Shown: positions 48,754-62,550, numbered from the stretch's first letter. The stretch: DNA of 64,000 bases from Phycomyces blakesleeanus NRRL 1555(-) (GCF_001638985.1 NW_017265158.1:1-64000); one strand, 5' to 3'. Numbers and translations are program-made. The notes: generated by a model from the sequence alone, not told the origin.

Positions 48754-48755
48754 AT
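48721..48755 (+). promoter_or_regulatory. CRE-like and CCAAT elements upstream of ATP2
   Basis: TACGTCA (48721-48727; reverse TGACGTA, ATF/CREB-like) and CCAAT (48751-48755) lie 155-190 bases upstream of the chosen ATP2 start. CCAAT boxes bind the HAP/NF-Y complex, which drives respiratory genes in fungi. Function here is inferred from sequence only. Confidence 0.4.
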
Positions 48756-48909
48756 GGGAGGACGGGGTGTGTATAGCAAATTGAGTGCGGCCATCACAAC
48801 CCCTGCAAGCGGGGCTTTTGCGAAAATTTTCAAGGTAGGCGCAAATAACGAACCCCCCCTAGTTCTTCCCCTCTTCGCATCTCACCTCGTCGAGAGAATC
48901 ACAGTTACG

Positions 48910-50718
<1,809 letters not shown>

Positions 50719-52672
50719 ATTGCACTGTTGATTTTATTTTATGTCATTTTAGAAAATACTGTAATTACTCTCGTCTAAAAATAACAAAAAAGACAAATGC
50801 GTAAAGATACAAAATGTTGACTATAAAAAAATGTTGTGGTCGTGTTATATTTTATGAACAAGGTAGAATTATCGTTTGAAGCATATGGAAAAGCTGGCCT
50901 TTTCTCTAATGTAAATTTGACAGTTTAATTAAAAATAACCCGATAATCAACTCAATGAATAATGCACATGAGTTATTTTAGATACTCTGTAAAACCTTTT
51001 CTCTGGCTTACAGATGAAAGAAATAGGTTGGGCCACAAAGAAACTTCGACAGCTGTTACAAAAATGCGAGGGATGTATATTTTAAAAAACGAGCTAAAGG
51101 TGTTAAACTTGTTAAGAAACCCCACATCTTTGAACATTGGTTACAGATTTCGCCTTTTACTTATGCTTTATAACTCCGTAAACTTCATATCGAACACTAA
51201 AAAGTAAGCTTTCTTTAATGCTTATTTTTTCCACCTATGATATGCAAGTTTCATGCTAGACCAATTTGAATAATTTTCAAAATAACTATATCTTTTTCTT
51301 TGGTTATATTGTCTTCTATTATACGTCCTTATCGTGAGAAAGAATGATATTGAGATAGTTCCAGTTACTGCTGCTTGGTGTGGGATCATGTTGCTATTGT
51401 TTAGATATGGGCACATGCAAAGATAATAATTGACTAATTTGTGGCTCTGAGGGAGTTGTTGGCCACTATTTCGGTGATCCTCCGTATTTCTTTTATTTAT
51501 TTTTTTCGTAGATATTAGCCTTTAATAGTATGTCTTGATAAATACTTTCCATTTGGGACTTTTCTTGTAGATTTACAACATCTTGACCAATGCTCAACAG
51601 TTACTGTTGTATGGAAGCCTCTGTTGCACTGCATATGTCATTCAAATAATCATAAACATCTTCCTGTTTTAAAACTTAAACTTGGAAAATTTATTTTTCA
51701 AGATCGAGTTGTTGCACTGTGATATAACCAATATATAGATTGTTTAACGAATATGGTTGTTGACTAGTCAGAAACATGGACAACGCAACAAAAGGAATGA
51801 GTGGCCGTTTCATGCTGAATGTGATGCTATCTTCACTGATAAAACAATACTGTTGAGCCCAAGGTTGACATAGGCATTGCAATAGAAAACGATGGCCCTT
51901 GTTTATTGTTGTCCGTTTTTTCACCTTATATAGTATTGATGAAACGGCAAAGATAATAATGATAAGAGGCAGGGTGCTGTGAAGTCAGATAGCTGATATA
52001 CTACATGAAATCAAACGAAGCAAAAAAATCATTAACTACCGTATATTGTATTCCCATTGATATTGGTGGATTTTCTTTGGGATTTGACAAGTACATCACG
52101 TCAGATTCTGTTCGAGTTGGTCATTCTGTTGGTTAAGGATTGCTTTAATCTTTTGATTTGTCACGTACAAATATTATTGATGCCACTTCAGCTTTCTTTT
52201 CTTTTTCACGTTCTTTATGTTTTTAAGTCCTGGACTATTAAAGTGGATTCTATTGTGTTGATTATAGAATTCTCTAATAGAATGAGTTTAGGTATAAGAT
52301 CTGTTCCGGGGCGATGATGAAAAGGCATAGTGAGATATTGATCCATGTTACTTGTTTATTTTATTATTTTTTTTTGAAATGGGTCAACCTATTTTCTTCA
52401 ACTGTAAGCACCCATTTTATGCTTTTACGTTGTCCTACAACTGGTATATATATTTTTTGGTCATTTTGGTCAATATTAGTGTAACCACTCTTTCACAAGA
52501 CCTATACAAAATACCTAGAATATTCCCCCAGAGTTGATTTCCTTTCTTTCACCATTGTTTTGGTTCTGTCTTTTCTTTCCTATTCGCTTGCTCTCCCAAA
52601 AGTTTTTCTTTATTTTTTTTAAAAAAAAGAGACTACCCCTATATTTATATATCCTTATAATATCCAACTTGA
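50719..52672. other. intergenic with traces of decayed coding sequence
   Basis: A 2-kb spacer. Its 50962-52320 part holds several interrupted, protein-like stretches (see separate entry). A T8A8 block (52613-52628) lies 45 bases before the next start codon. Confidence 0.5.
50962..52320 (+). pseudogene. possible decayed gene fragments
   Basis: The 50962-51207 segment reads FLWLTDERNRLGHKET and then LKVLNLLRNPTSLN, which looks like real protein text. Further interrupted segments follow, such as NEWPFHAECDAIFTD near 51800 and KDCFNLLICHVQILL near 52140, in different frames with stops between them. This resembles the remains of a larger, repeated gene. I cannot name the family, and some of these may be chance frames. 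Confidence 0.25.
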
Positions 52673-53866
52673 ATGGATTTAGAAGCACTTCGATATCAAG
52701 TCTCTCAGATGGAACAGCAGCGGGAAATAGAGCGACAAGAATGGAAAGTGATCGAGATCGAGCATCAGAGACGGGAACAGTCGATGCTTAAGCAGATACA
52801 GTACACGCAAGCCCAACTAGAACATGTCTTGGCCGAATGTAGAATAGAAAGCATCAACCCTTATCCAGAACAAATATTGCACCCTCAAAACCAAATGCAT
52901 GAACGTGGAAGATGGCGTAGAAAGTCTAGTGCTGGTTTTGTTCATACTCCTCCTATTCAAAGGCGTGTTCGGTCCAAATCCAGTGAATATCCTAAAAGAC
53001 ATCTACCAGATTGGAATGATAACCGGCCAGTACAGCCGGCAGACTATCTTTCCGGAAACTTATATCAGGGTGGGAACCCAATAGAGCAACTGCAACAAGA
53101 TTTTGTCACAGAAGATATTCCTCCCAGACCGATTTATACACCTTATGCTCGCCAGAATTACCAGGGTTCTCCTCAAGAAACACAATTCAACTCACAACAA
53201 ACCTACTATGACGGAAACAACGACGAGGACTCTGATGACGAAGACGAGGAATACTCTTTTTCAAGGACAAATCCTAACACAAGCACTAGGCAAACATCTT
53301 CATGGATACCACCTATACGCACACCTTTTGAAAGTCATCGGTCACGACCACTAACAACACCACAGAGGAATCCTTTATCTCGACATCAATCCAAAAACCA
53401 ATATGAACCACAGTCGCCTGTATTACAACCCGCAGCACCAAAAGAAAATCAACTTCCGAAACAGCGCAACTATGACCCGCCATTTTCAATGCCAATGCCA
53501 ATGCCAATGCCAATGCCAATGCCACAACCTAGGATAAGACACGAACAGCCACGATCATACAAGATGTCGACCGGCTATCTTCCTTCGCGACCTTCTACTA
53601 TTTCTGGCTACCCTATACACCCTCTTCAACCAACTCATATTATGTCCCCTCGTCACACAGAATACCCTTTTCATTCATTTATACAGCACCCTTTAGACTA
53701 TCGCTATTTAACACATAACTACTCAAAACATCAGTCTTGGCCTCCACAAATGTACACACTCCCTTTGGTTGGGCATCCCATGCACACTTGGAGAATACCA
53801 TCTCAATTTGCAATGCCTGTTTCAACAGTATATCAGAGACGACCATATATGAGAGGTACGATGTGA
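52673..53866 (+). CDS. coiled-coil, proline-rich protein, 397 aa, unknown
   Basis: A single exon of 398 codons. Residues 1-58 are strongly helical, Gln/Glu/Arg-rich and heptad-like (LRYQVSQMEQQREIERQE), so a coiled coil is likely. The rest is disordered: basic Arg/Ser patches (RRKSSAGF, RVRSKSS), an acidic patch DEDSDDEDEEY at about residues 184-194, and Pro/Gln/Tyr-rich parts. A tandem Met-Pro run of six units lies at 53493-53522. No catalytic motif, signal peptide or membrane segment is seen. RRKSS and RSKSS could be basophilic kinase sites. It is a plausible scaffold or polarity protein, but the function is unknown. Length and composition make chance unlikely. Confidence 0.7.
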   Translation: MDLEALRYQVSQMEQQREIERQEWKVIEIEHQRREQSMLKQIQYTQAQLEHVLAECRIESINPYPEQILHPQNQMHERGRWRRKSSAGFVHTPPIQRRVRSKSSEYPKRHLPDWNDNRPVQPADYLSGNLYQGGNPIEQLQQDFVTEDIPPRPIYTPYARQNYQGSPQETQFNSQQTYYDGNNDEDSDDEDEEYSFSRTNPNTSTRQTSSWIPPIRTPFESHRSRPLTTPQRNPLSRHQSKNQYEPQSPVLQPAAPKENQLPKQRNYDPPFSMPMPMPMPMPMPQPRIRHEQPRSYKMSTGYLPSRPSTISGYPIHPLQPTHIMSPRHTEYPFHSFIQHPLDYRYLTHNYSKHQSWPPQMYTLPLVGHPMHTWRIPSQFAMPVSTVYQRRPYMRGTM

Positions 53867-54000
53867 TAGTTTTGTAGGCAAATAAAAATATTTTTGAAAT
53901 ATGCGAATGCATGTATACATATACATATTCATATATATGTGCGTGTGTTGAATTGTTCTTGTTGGTCTTAATATGGATGTGTGTATGCATATGTGTGCGA

Positions 54001-54006
<6 letters not shown>

Positions 54007-54034
<28 letters not shown>
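54007..54034. repeat. GT dinucleotide repeat
   Basis: About 14 GT units in the short spacer between the convergent 397-aa gene and RAT1. Confidence 0.9.
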
Positions 54035-54037
<3 letters not shown>

Positions 54038-54081
54038 TATAAATAAAATATACTATACATTACAATTACTACAATATAAAA

Positions 54082-55963
54082 CTAGTATGGATAAAAGTTA
54101 CTTTGGCCACGATTATTACCATTGTATCCCCCTCTTCCTCCTCTTCCTCCTCCACGGCCCATTCCAGGCCCTCCTCCACCTCTATAGCCTCCATTACCGC
54201 CGTAACCTTGGTTATTCTGGTAACCTCCACGATTTCCCTGCTGATTGTAATAGCCTTGGTTTCCACCACCTCGATAGTGACCCCTTCCACTATTATAGCC
54301 GTAAGCATCATGGTTTCCTACACCGCCGCCATAACCTTGGTTATAACCACCTCCGCCGTAGCCCCACTGCTGTTGTGCAGGAGGTCCTTGCGCGTAATGG
54401 TCTTGGTAGCCGCCTTGGTAGCCGCCACGACCGCCACCACGACCGCCACGACCACCTCCTTGATTCCCATGGTTATAGAATGGATCAATAGGGTAGCGTG
54501 CACCATCTTCATAACCTCCTCCACCATAACCACCTCTACCACGACCACGATTGCTATGACGGATGGTATTACTACAAACGTCATTATAGTCATGGTTAGA
54601 TTAACAGAAGAAGAAAAACTTAATGTACGTTCATTGATTCAGAAATGGAAATGATAGACTTACTGTTCACGGTATTCTTCAAGATGTTGTATCTGAGGAG
54701 TCCAGCTACGCTTATTATACCCTCCACGGTGTGTATCAGTTTTTTCAAAAGTGGCTTGCTGAATATCTTCAAAGGTTAACGCAGGTTTGTCCAATTTAAT
54801 GCCTCGTAACAAATGAGTGACAAACACATAATCTGATGGAATTTCAGGAAGTATATATATAACACTTGTGGAAGAAAGGGTTAGTTTAACTATTATATTT
54901 ATATTTGCATAGATGTTGGAGTAAAAAAAACGATTTTAGTTACCTGATGGACTTATCATTAGCAATATCTCCAAGATTATGCTCCGGCAATGGACTACGT
55001 AAAGTGCTACGTGGAATACATTCGGGGTCTTTATCTACTGAACCTGTCATCCCGTCACTCAGACGAGCGTCGAGCTTAAGGGGCTCGGTAGTAGTTCTTA
55101 TCGCGTACACAGTACTGATATAGTCGTATAGTTTGTGAGACTCAGCAACAAACAAAATGGAGGGACCTTCAGAATTACGATGTCTCTCTTCGTCTGATAT
55201 TTGATCATATACTGTGTTCATAGCATCGATTAAGCGTCCGGTGTCAATGAATGGAAGTTTTACTACACCCTGCCATTCCCATTTTTTCCCATCCATATCA
55301 ACTTCAAAATCAGTTGGATAAAAGTCAATTATAGGTGATCTTTCGTCAGTCATCAATGAATGAAAGGCAGTAGGGATATGATCTCGACTAAAGAAATAAA
55401 TTCAAATATGTTTAGAAAATTGGTTTTATAGACCTTGAACATATTTTATATTACCTGGCTGCTGGAAGGACACCCATAAGTTGTTCGAACGGTTTAAGAG
55501 GTGCACTTAATTCAAACTTGATATCAAAAGTGTCCATATTTCCGAAACTTGATGCCATAGGAGCATAGTGATAGGGATAGTACCAAGACCATGATACACA
55601 GCCCTAATTATATATAAATACATATACATATAGTATATTATATTAAGTATACTTTTCATGTGTACAAACTGCCTTGCATATATGTATTTACCTTGTAGTA
55701 GTATTTGAATACCCAACAAAGACCCTCGCAATAAGACTTTACAATGCTTAAATTGACTCATATTAGTCAAAGACAATAGACCTCTTATTACTAAAGTCAC
55801 TTACTCTTGAATAGCTTCGTGATCATCTGCTTGAATACCAAACTTGAGGTTATAGTATCGTTCTTTCCATCCAGTTTCCCACAGACTTTATATAAATAAA
55901 AGATAAGTCATACAGTACAAAACAACCCTTGACCGTCATTTAGGCCTTTTCTTTAAAAAAAAA

Positions 55964-56026
<63 letters not shown>

Positions 56027-58521
56027 TACACTTACCGCACGGCATCATCGGGTTCTCTCTCTCGGGCTGCGTCCTCTGCTGCCTTTTTGTCAGAAGCAAC
56101 CTTTTCCAAAATAGCCTTTCCAACGGCTTCAAGGTCGGTTTCTTCAGCATTCGCAGGTCCGTCGTCAATATCTTCATCAATATCTAATATTGTATCTTCA
56201 ATAGTAGCTTCTGCACCCTCAACTTCATCTGCCTTTCGCTTTATGCCTCTTTCAGCATCATTTGCAATTTCAGTATCAGTTGTTTTATCATCCGATTCAA
56301 CAGGAGTATCTAAAGTAGTGGGTGTTTCAACTGTCTCATTACTGACAGGTGTTCCCAAAAGTTGTGCACGAAGGGCGGCAGCAGCAGAAGCATTTTGGTT
56401 TGCCATGCGAATGTCTGCACGGTTTGCAACAACATCACTGTTTGACATTCCAGAATTTGGATTATTGACAGGCACAGCTGTCATTTCCCCAAAATTGGGG
56501 CCTCTAGCAAACCGAGCTTCCTCTTCTCTACGTCTTTCGCCTTCTAATTTTCTACGCTTTGCACCTTTGGCACGTCGTTCATCCTCTATTATACGTAGTT
56601 AGAATCAGAATAGCTTAAGCTTATTTCAAAATCTCACTCACTCTCTTTTCTTTCAATAAAAATACTGTCTTCCATCTTTCCAAGTTCATGAACCATAATC
56701 TGAACTCTTTTCAAGTCAACCTAAATAAAATATATTTCATGAATTTAAGTATTCTTTTCTTCTTTTATTTTTATCTATTTTTTTAAAAGTATCTTACCTC
56801 TCCGTTATGTGTCATATATCCACCCATTACAGGCATTACTTGTTTCCAGAGGAGACTTAAAGTGCTAATGGCACCTTCTCTGATTTCCAGGGATGGTAAA
56901 TGGGGTAAGAAATCGTTACCAACAAAGAAACACATGAACACCCAATCGTCAATAGCTCTCTCGAGATCCCAATTGACACCAGGTACACTAAATTTGAGCG
57001 CATGTTCAAGATATTCTCTCAATATATTAACATGAAGAAACACATAAGGTTTCTGTTCTGTCTTCTTTTCTTTCTCGGGTAGTTCGACGGCACCGCTAGC
57101 ACGTGCATTGGCTTTACAAGTAAGATATAAATCATTTTATTAAAAGCGTTTAATCTATATGAATATTATTTTATGCTTACCATTACATTCGGCGGCGGTG
57201 TGTCCTGGCTTCTTACAGACAAAACATGTCATCTTCTTGCCTTGTTGGACAAAAACATCCTCGCGAAGAATTTTGAAATGAGGTTCGTGAGTTCCGAGGG
57301 CCAACATAATAAGATCGGCATCCTAAGTTTATTTCAATAGACCACAATTTGGTTTAGCTCTTGTCTGGAATTCTAGTTGTTTGCCTTATTTTTGAGATAC
57401 TATCTTACCAAACCATAAATAACATGAGATGTGTTGGGGTTATGTTCAGGCCGAGTTCTTTGGGCACGAATATATTCCATCATCTTGTGTTCACCTTCAC
57501 CAGGCACTGTGGCATCGGATAGAACTACCTTAAGCTATTGGTAGATTGAAATATATATTTTTTGGTTATTCTGGAACCTTAACATCGACTCTCTCCGTGT
57601 ATATATAATTATTTAACATACGTTTTTCCACAAAGGATCGCTGTTCTGCTTGGCAGCTATATGATACCGTAAGCAAGTGGCCAAATGAGCCATAAAGGGT
57701 GTTCCAGGAGTAATACAGTTAGAATCAAAGTGTTTTTTATCAGGAGGTAGCTGATGAGCTTGTCCAATGGCTAGATAAAAATTTAAACATTATCAATATT
57801 ATATTGAGCCCCACATTTATATATCAATTGAGTATTTAGATCAAAATTAAGTACCTCGTAATTCATTGGCAACTTTCTCGGCTGCTGCTCTTTCAATGGC
57901 TGCCAACTGTGAAGCACGGAAGCGGCGAGCACGCTGCTGGTTCATTTTAGCGCGAGGTGCCACACCATCTTAAATAAGGATATATATATATATATATGTG
58001 TGTGTATGTAAATATATATTGTCAGCATCTTTCTTTTTCTTCAGTGATAATTTAATACGCGTCGGTAAAATATATTACCAATAGCCATATAAAGCACTTG
58101 TCTTGGGCGTACAATGTCTACAATTCGATCAAGATATTCAAAAATATCGATCATCATATCATCCTCTGTTTCTGGTGCAGGCTAAAAGGAGGATCGCAAA
58201 TGCATATATTGACGCATGTAAGATCTAGTGTTATTGGACGATTATTGCAACCTGGTGCGAAGGAATGTACCTTGTCTTCTGGGTGACAGCAAGGATGAAT
58301 GATACCATTCATATCCAAGTAAAGATTATCAAATTCTTCGCCATTAGGATTTGGTTTAGTTGTATCAACAGGAATTGTTACGCCATTGACGATCTTGGCC
58401 TGTTCTTCAACTACTTGACTTGCGACTTTGGGAAACTTATCAGAAAGCCATCTGTATAATAATTAGTAGATTTTTAGGCTTTGTTTTAGCGTCTCTACCT
58501 AAAGAAGGCTGGGACTCCCAT
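54082..58521 (-). CDS. RAT1: 5'-3' exoribonuclease RAT1/XRN2, 1066 aa, 16 exons
   Basis: Exons on the minus strand are 58521-58499, 58451-58271, 58181-58079, 57968-57855, 57770-57622, 57534-57409, 57322-57181, 57111-56798, 56720-56642, 56585-56036, 55885-55805, 55746-55692, 55603-55455, 55387-54944, 54864-54664 and 54571-54082 (1067 codons). This nuclear exonuclease degrades RNA downstream of poly(A) sites (torpedo termination) and trims rRNA and snoRNA. It starts [16 protein letters not shown] and has the conserved [23 protein letters not shown] and [16 protein letters not shown], with metal-binding acids. A CCHC knuckle lies at residues 265-278 ([14 protein letters not shown]). [13 protein letters not shown] and [13 protein letters not shown] follow. 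The last exon codes an RGG/Gly/Tyr-rich tail of about 160 residues. The knuckle, [12 protein letters not shown] basic patch and RGG tail favour RAT1 over cytosolic XRN1. Intron 10 holds an AAT repeat. Confidence 0.95.
55965..56022. repeat. AAT microsatellite in RAT1 intron 10
   Basis: About 19 AAT units (ATT on the RAT1 sense strand) lie between the donor after 56036 and the acceptor at 55886, next to a short T/A block. Confidence 0.9.
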
Positions 58522-58694
58522 GAGAAATGAAGAGTAATTATAATAACTTGTCTTCGAAAAGAGTATACACCAAGCAATCAATAGCAAACCGACTGCGATG
58601 TGACGGCGAAAATGGATACTTGTCTATACTTGGAAACAAGTGTCCAATGACGACACTGGTTAGAAGACAGTCCAGTGTAGAAAGATCACTAGAA

Positions 58695-58733
58695 AACCCC
58701 CCAAAAAAATGGAGGCACGTAGATTGGGGGGTT
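58695..58733. repeat. 10-bp perfect inverted repeat, GC-rich arms
   Basis: Arms AACCCCCCAA and TTGGGGGGTT, 19-nt loop. A stable hairpin or cruciform is possible. It is 174 bases upstream of the RAT1 start and about 385 bases upstream of YHM2. Confidence 0.85.
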
Positions 58734-59007
58734 CTGGATATTTCAACCGGGGCGCTATTTAAATATGAATACCTTCTCTTGTTTGTAAAGCATTGCTTAA
58801 TCATACAAAATTAGTCATTATAGCTTAAAGTCAAAACGAAGTTAAGGGGAAGTGATAGTTTGAATGAAAAATAATCCCAAGGATAATGCAGGTGTTTCAG
58901 CCAACATGATGTATAGCCAGAGATGAAATCTTTGGGTGATCAGGATATCTAGGGTAATCATTAAGGACGCTCGCCCCCTTATTTTCACATGTTACACTCG
59001 GGTTGAG

Positions 59008-59079
59008 CCAATACGGCCAGTTTAAGCAAGACTGTTGCGTAACATTGTATCCCGGACAAGAGTGGGGAAGATGGCCAAT
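59008..59079 (+). promoter_or_regulatory. two CCAAT boxes upstream of YHM2
   Basis: CCAAT at 59008-59012 and 59075-59079, 106 and 39 bases upstream of the ATG. With the CCAAT before ATP2, this suggests shared HAP/NF-Y input to mitochondrial genes; the inference is from short motifs only. Confidence 0.35.
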
Positions 59080-59117
59080 TTGTAACCTTTTGCTCTTTTC
59101 TCCACTTTCTTTATACA

Positions 59118-60312
59118 ATGGCCCCTATTACATCTGGTCCTGTCGATCCCTCTGCTCCTTTGGTCAAGAAGCCTATCTCTTGGAACAACCTTGCGCTAGG
59201 TGCAGGTATGAAGTAGTAGTCAAGTAAGAACAGAGTATATTATCCGTTGTCTAATATATATATATAAATATATAATTCAGCCTTGAACCTATTCGAGGTA
59301 TCATCTCTTGGTCAACCCTTTGAGGTTCTCAAGACTCAAATGGCGGCAAACAGATCTCAGTCTATCTTGACTGCTATCAAGTCTGTTTGGCAAAGAGGTG
59401 GAGTATTCGGTTTCTATCAAGGGCTGATTCCCTGGGCATGGATTGAAGGTAAAGTCGAGTAAAATTTAGGTTTATTTGTTGCTGTTATAATACACGCGGT
59501 GTTAAATAATTGTATTTATTTCTACTTCCATCAGGATCGACCAAGGGTGCAGTTCTTTTGTTTACTGCCTCTGAGTCTGAGTACTATGCCAGAGCCGCTG
59601 GTGCTTCTCCGTTCATGGTACATCCAAACACATTCCTTGTACACTAGACAGTAAAAGGATTCTAATGTGGGTTATGGTTATAGGCCGGTATTTTTGGTGG
59701 CATGACAGGTGGTATTGCCCAAGCATATTCTACTATGGGTTTCTGCACTTTTATGAAGACTGTTGAAGTCACTCGCTCCAAAGCTGGTGCTCAAGTGTCT
59801 ACATTGAAGATCGCCAGTGATATTTTTAAGAAGGAGGGCTTTGCGGGAATAAACAAGGGTGTAAATGCTGTGGCTGTACGCCAGTGCACCAACTGGGCCA
59901 GTCGCTTCGGTATCACTCGTTATACCCAAGATGCTATTATCAAAGCGCGCTATGGTGAAGGACCTGATGCCCACAAGAAGGCTACTGCTCTGGATAAGGG
60001 CCTGGCTTCGGTGGCTGGTGGTGCATTGTCGTGCTGGAATCAGCCAATCGAAGTAATCCGTATTGAGATGCAGAGCCAGGTTCAGACACCCGGACGTCCC
60101 AAAAACCTTACCATTGTAAAGGCATTCAAATACATCTACTCTGAACATGGCGCTCGTGGCCTTTTCAAGGGTGTCGTGCCTCGCATTGGTCTTGGAATCT
60201 GGCAAACAGTGTGCATGGTTGCACTAGGTAAGTACTCTTTAAAATGGCATGAGCATTATCTTACCTTTATTTTTTAGGTGATTACTTTAAGGAATTGTTT
60301 GGTACCAACTAG
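59118..60312 (+). CDS. YHM2: mitochondrial carrier, YHM2 type (citrate/oxoglutarate), 305 aa, 5 exons
   Basis: Exons 59118-59205, 59281-59448, 59535-59617, 59684-60227 and 60278-60312 sum to 306 codons. It is an inner-membrane carrier of the SLC25 family with three repeats. Signatures are QPFEVLKTQ in repeat 1, the proline-less [10 protein letters not shown] in repeat 2 (a Yhm2 feature) and [11 protein letters not shown] in repeat 3. [26 protein letters not shown] and [19 protein letters not shown] segments are typical of Yhm2, which exchanges citrate for oxoglutarate and supports cytosolic NADPH; it was first linked to mtDNA maintenance in yeast. The start has the context ACAATGG. The last exon supplies only [10 protein letters not shown]. 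Confidence 0.92.
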
Positions 60313-61210
60313 ATTTAGAGCTCTTCATCATTAGAGTGGCATATGTTTAGAGCGTTATTTATCTGTCTTCCGTCTTCATATAATGAACCTTTTCATTCTG
60401 TCTTCACAGAACGCCATTTTACCCCATACAGCCAATAAACTGTTGCTATGTGTTTTGTTACACGAATCAACATCTATTTTCTCTTCTGGGGCGCGTCTTT
60501 TCTCGCGAATTCTCGGAGCAATGTAAAGATCAGCACTATGAAAGAAGCCAATGGGATTATTCTAAATTAACAGTGATATTATTATAAGTATTAGTATTGA
60601 CATTAGCTATCAGAAGAAACTGTGAAAAATTATCTAGTTTTGTAACCAGAGTTGTATTTGTAAAATGCCGTGTTTTATTAGATATTGCACTTTGACGGCC
60701 CACTTTACTGTTGGCTAAGATTAGTTGAGGTGATGGCACCTTTAATAAAAGGTAGCTTTAACATATTCATAGAACTTACCTTATTTTACTAATTCTTCTA
60801 TCAAAAATCGCAAATTTATATTTTTGACCACATAAATCTGGCTTTTATAAGGCTAATTTTAATTTCAAATTGATAAAACAAGGTACAGTACTTTTTTTTT
60901 GTTTGTATGGAGCTGTGACAGGCTCAGATTTATTAAAGTTCACTGAATGAGTAGGGCAAAAGAGAAAATTACAACATTTGTTTTGAGGGTTTATGGGGGT
61001 TATTTGATGTTTTTGGAGGTACAGTACCATGCTGAACCAACATTATGGAAGGGTCCTTTTTGATTCTTATCACCCGACAGATGAGAGACTGTATGATGAC
61101 GTCCTTGGTTATTTCTTTCTCTTTTTCTCGCTATCGGATTGACTACTCTTTTCTTTCTCTTTGTCTTACACCTTTTCTTGTTAGCCTTTACAAATTTTCT
61201 CTCTCTCTTA
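60313..61210. other. intergenic, no gene recognised
   Basis: AT-rich spacer after YHM2. A CT-rich leader (61107-61208) runs up to the PHO80-like start. A possible upstream exon opening at 61031 (MLNQHYGRVLFDSY) was considered but lacks a convincing donor. Confidence 0.5.
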
Positions 61211-62156
61211 ATGGTCGTTTGTTTTGACTTGGCTAATCACCCTACTAAAGACACTGTCAAATTATTGACTTGCTTGCTCGAGAAAATTGCCACTGAAAAC
61301 GACCACCATACAGCGGGGTCTTCCAGCCAAGATATTCTCTCGGTATCACATTCACCTTACACTTGTTTTCATGCGAGGTCTATCCCTACCATAACTCTCC
61401 AGGCTTACTTAGTCAGGATCTTAAAGTATTGTCCGTGCGCCAATGAATGTCTTTTGGCTCTGTTGGTTTATTTTGATCGTATGGCTGTCGATGATTCCAA
61501 CCAAGCCTCTCTTCGTATTAATTCTTATAATATTCATCGATTGGTTATTGCTGGGATTATGGTATCTAGCAAATTTTTTTCAGACGTATTTTATACCAAC
61601 ACTCGCTATGCAAAGGTAAACTACATAGAACATATTCGACTTGTGTATAATAGTATATTTAAATTTGCGTTAGGTCGGAGGACTTCCGGTGGCCGAACTC
61701 AATACGCTTGAATTGGAGTTCTTGCATCTCAATCACTATTCCCTTTTTATAAATGTTGACGAGTTGCAACAATACGGGAATAAGGTCCTCCTGAATTGGA
61801 ATCAAGTTCATGCAAGTGATAATGAAGAGTTGAGCAATAGCCAACTTGACATCAATGCTATTATCAAATCAGTGAAATCGATTTCATTGGAAGGAGAAAA
61901 ACTTAAGGGAGTAGATACAGGAGTAGCACTTGGACTGAACAAAACGAATACATTGGCTGAAAATCCCTTTCGACAATTTTCACCGACCCGCCAAAAGGCT
62001 CAGGATATACTCTTTTCGGCTGTCGTACGTAGACCACATTCACTCGGAAATCATCCTCTCACGGCCCACGCAGCATCACCTGACGAATCATATCGAACCA
62101 CACCACCGCCTCGCTCTTATTCTCCTTTCCGAGAGCCCAGCCCTGTTCTCAAATAA
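61211..62156 (+). CDS. PHO80/PCL-like cyclin, 295 aa, 2 exons
   Basis: Exons 61211-61615 and 61674-62156 sum to 296 codons. The cyclin fold spans about residues 10-175: ANHPTKDTVKLLTCLLEKIA, FHARSIPTITLQAYLVRILKY, ALLVYFDRMA, INSYNIHRLVIAGIMVSSKF, DVFYTNTRYAKVGGLPVAELN and LELEFLHLNHYSLFI. This is the Pho80/PCL pattern; partners are Pho85-type CDKs that control phosphate signalling, glycogen or cell cycle. The C-terminal 100 residues are Ser/Pro-rich with SPTR, PPRSYSPF and EPSPVLK, likely phosphorylation sites. The ATG was chosen for its position directly after the CT-rich leader and for the family-like FDLANHPT just after it. An additional upstream exon cannot be excluded. Confidence 0.85.
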
Positions 62157-62550
62157 TTATTATTGTGTATTATTACGTACCATATTAGCGGGTCTATTGG
62201 TCGAATTTATCAAACAAACATCCATAGCTTATTACCACAATGTACATTTTATTTCATTTCAATTTTGTTCTTTTAAATAACATTCTACTGCAGTGCCGTG
62301 ACTGTTTTATTTTCAGAATATGAGCAAGCTTATCTGTGCTGTACTGCGTGGTTTTTCGATTGTTCTTATTGTTTATACATATGGTTTCAGTTTATACAAT
62401 TGGCATAAGGCAAGGATCATATTTACTTGCTACAAAAATCATTCTTAAATCATGCTTCGATGATATTGAATGTAATATGTTTAAAATAATAATACTATAT
62501 ATATAAAAAAATTGAGTTAATTCACTATCTGACACCAGCTATCATTAAAG
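62157..62550. other. short intergenic region with unresolved NRK 5' end
   Basis: AT-rich. It contains an ATG with MSKLICAVL (62319-62345) resembling a kinase N-terminus, but no donor with the phase needed by the P-loop exon was found. Confidence 0.4.

Larger units (their letters stand above)
58522..59117. promoter_or_regulatory. RAT1-YHM2 divergent promoter region
   Basis: This 596-base region separates two divergent genes. It has an exact 10-bp inverted repeat (58695-58704 and 58724-58733), CCAAT boxes at 59008-59012 and 59075-59079, and a short pyrimidine-rich leader before YHM2. Frames on both strands at 58527-58814 show no family resemblance. Confidence 0.55.

Noticed and set aside
54103..54654. 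183-codon Thr/Ile-rich plus-strand frame
   Set aside because: Antisense of the RAT1 Gly-rich tail exon.
58527..58814. Overlapping frames of 95 and 88 codons on both strands between RAT1 and YHM2
   Set aside because: No recognisable family and no splice links; the region is better read as a divergent promoter.
61031..61107. Upstream first exon for the PHO80-like gene (MLNQHYGRVLFDSYHPTDER)
   Set aside because: The following donor GTTATT is poor and the phase to the cyclin exon cannot be shown; kept as a possibility only.
62319..62420. First exon of the NRK-like gene starting MSKLICAVL
   Set aside because: No donor gives the phase needed to join the P-loop exon at 62551.
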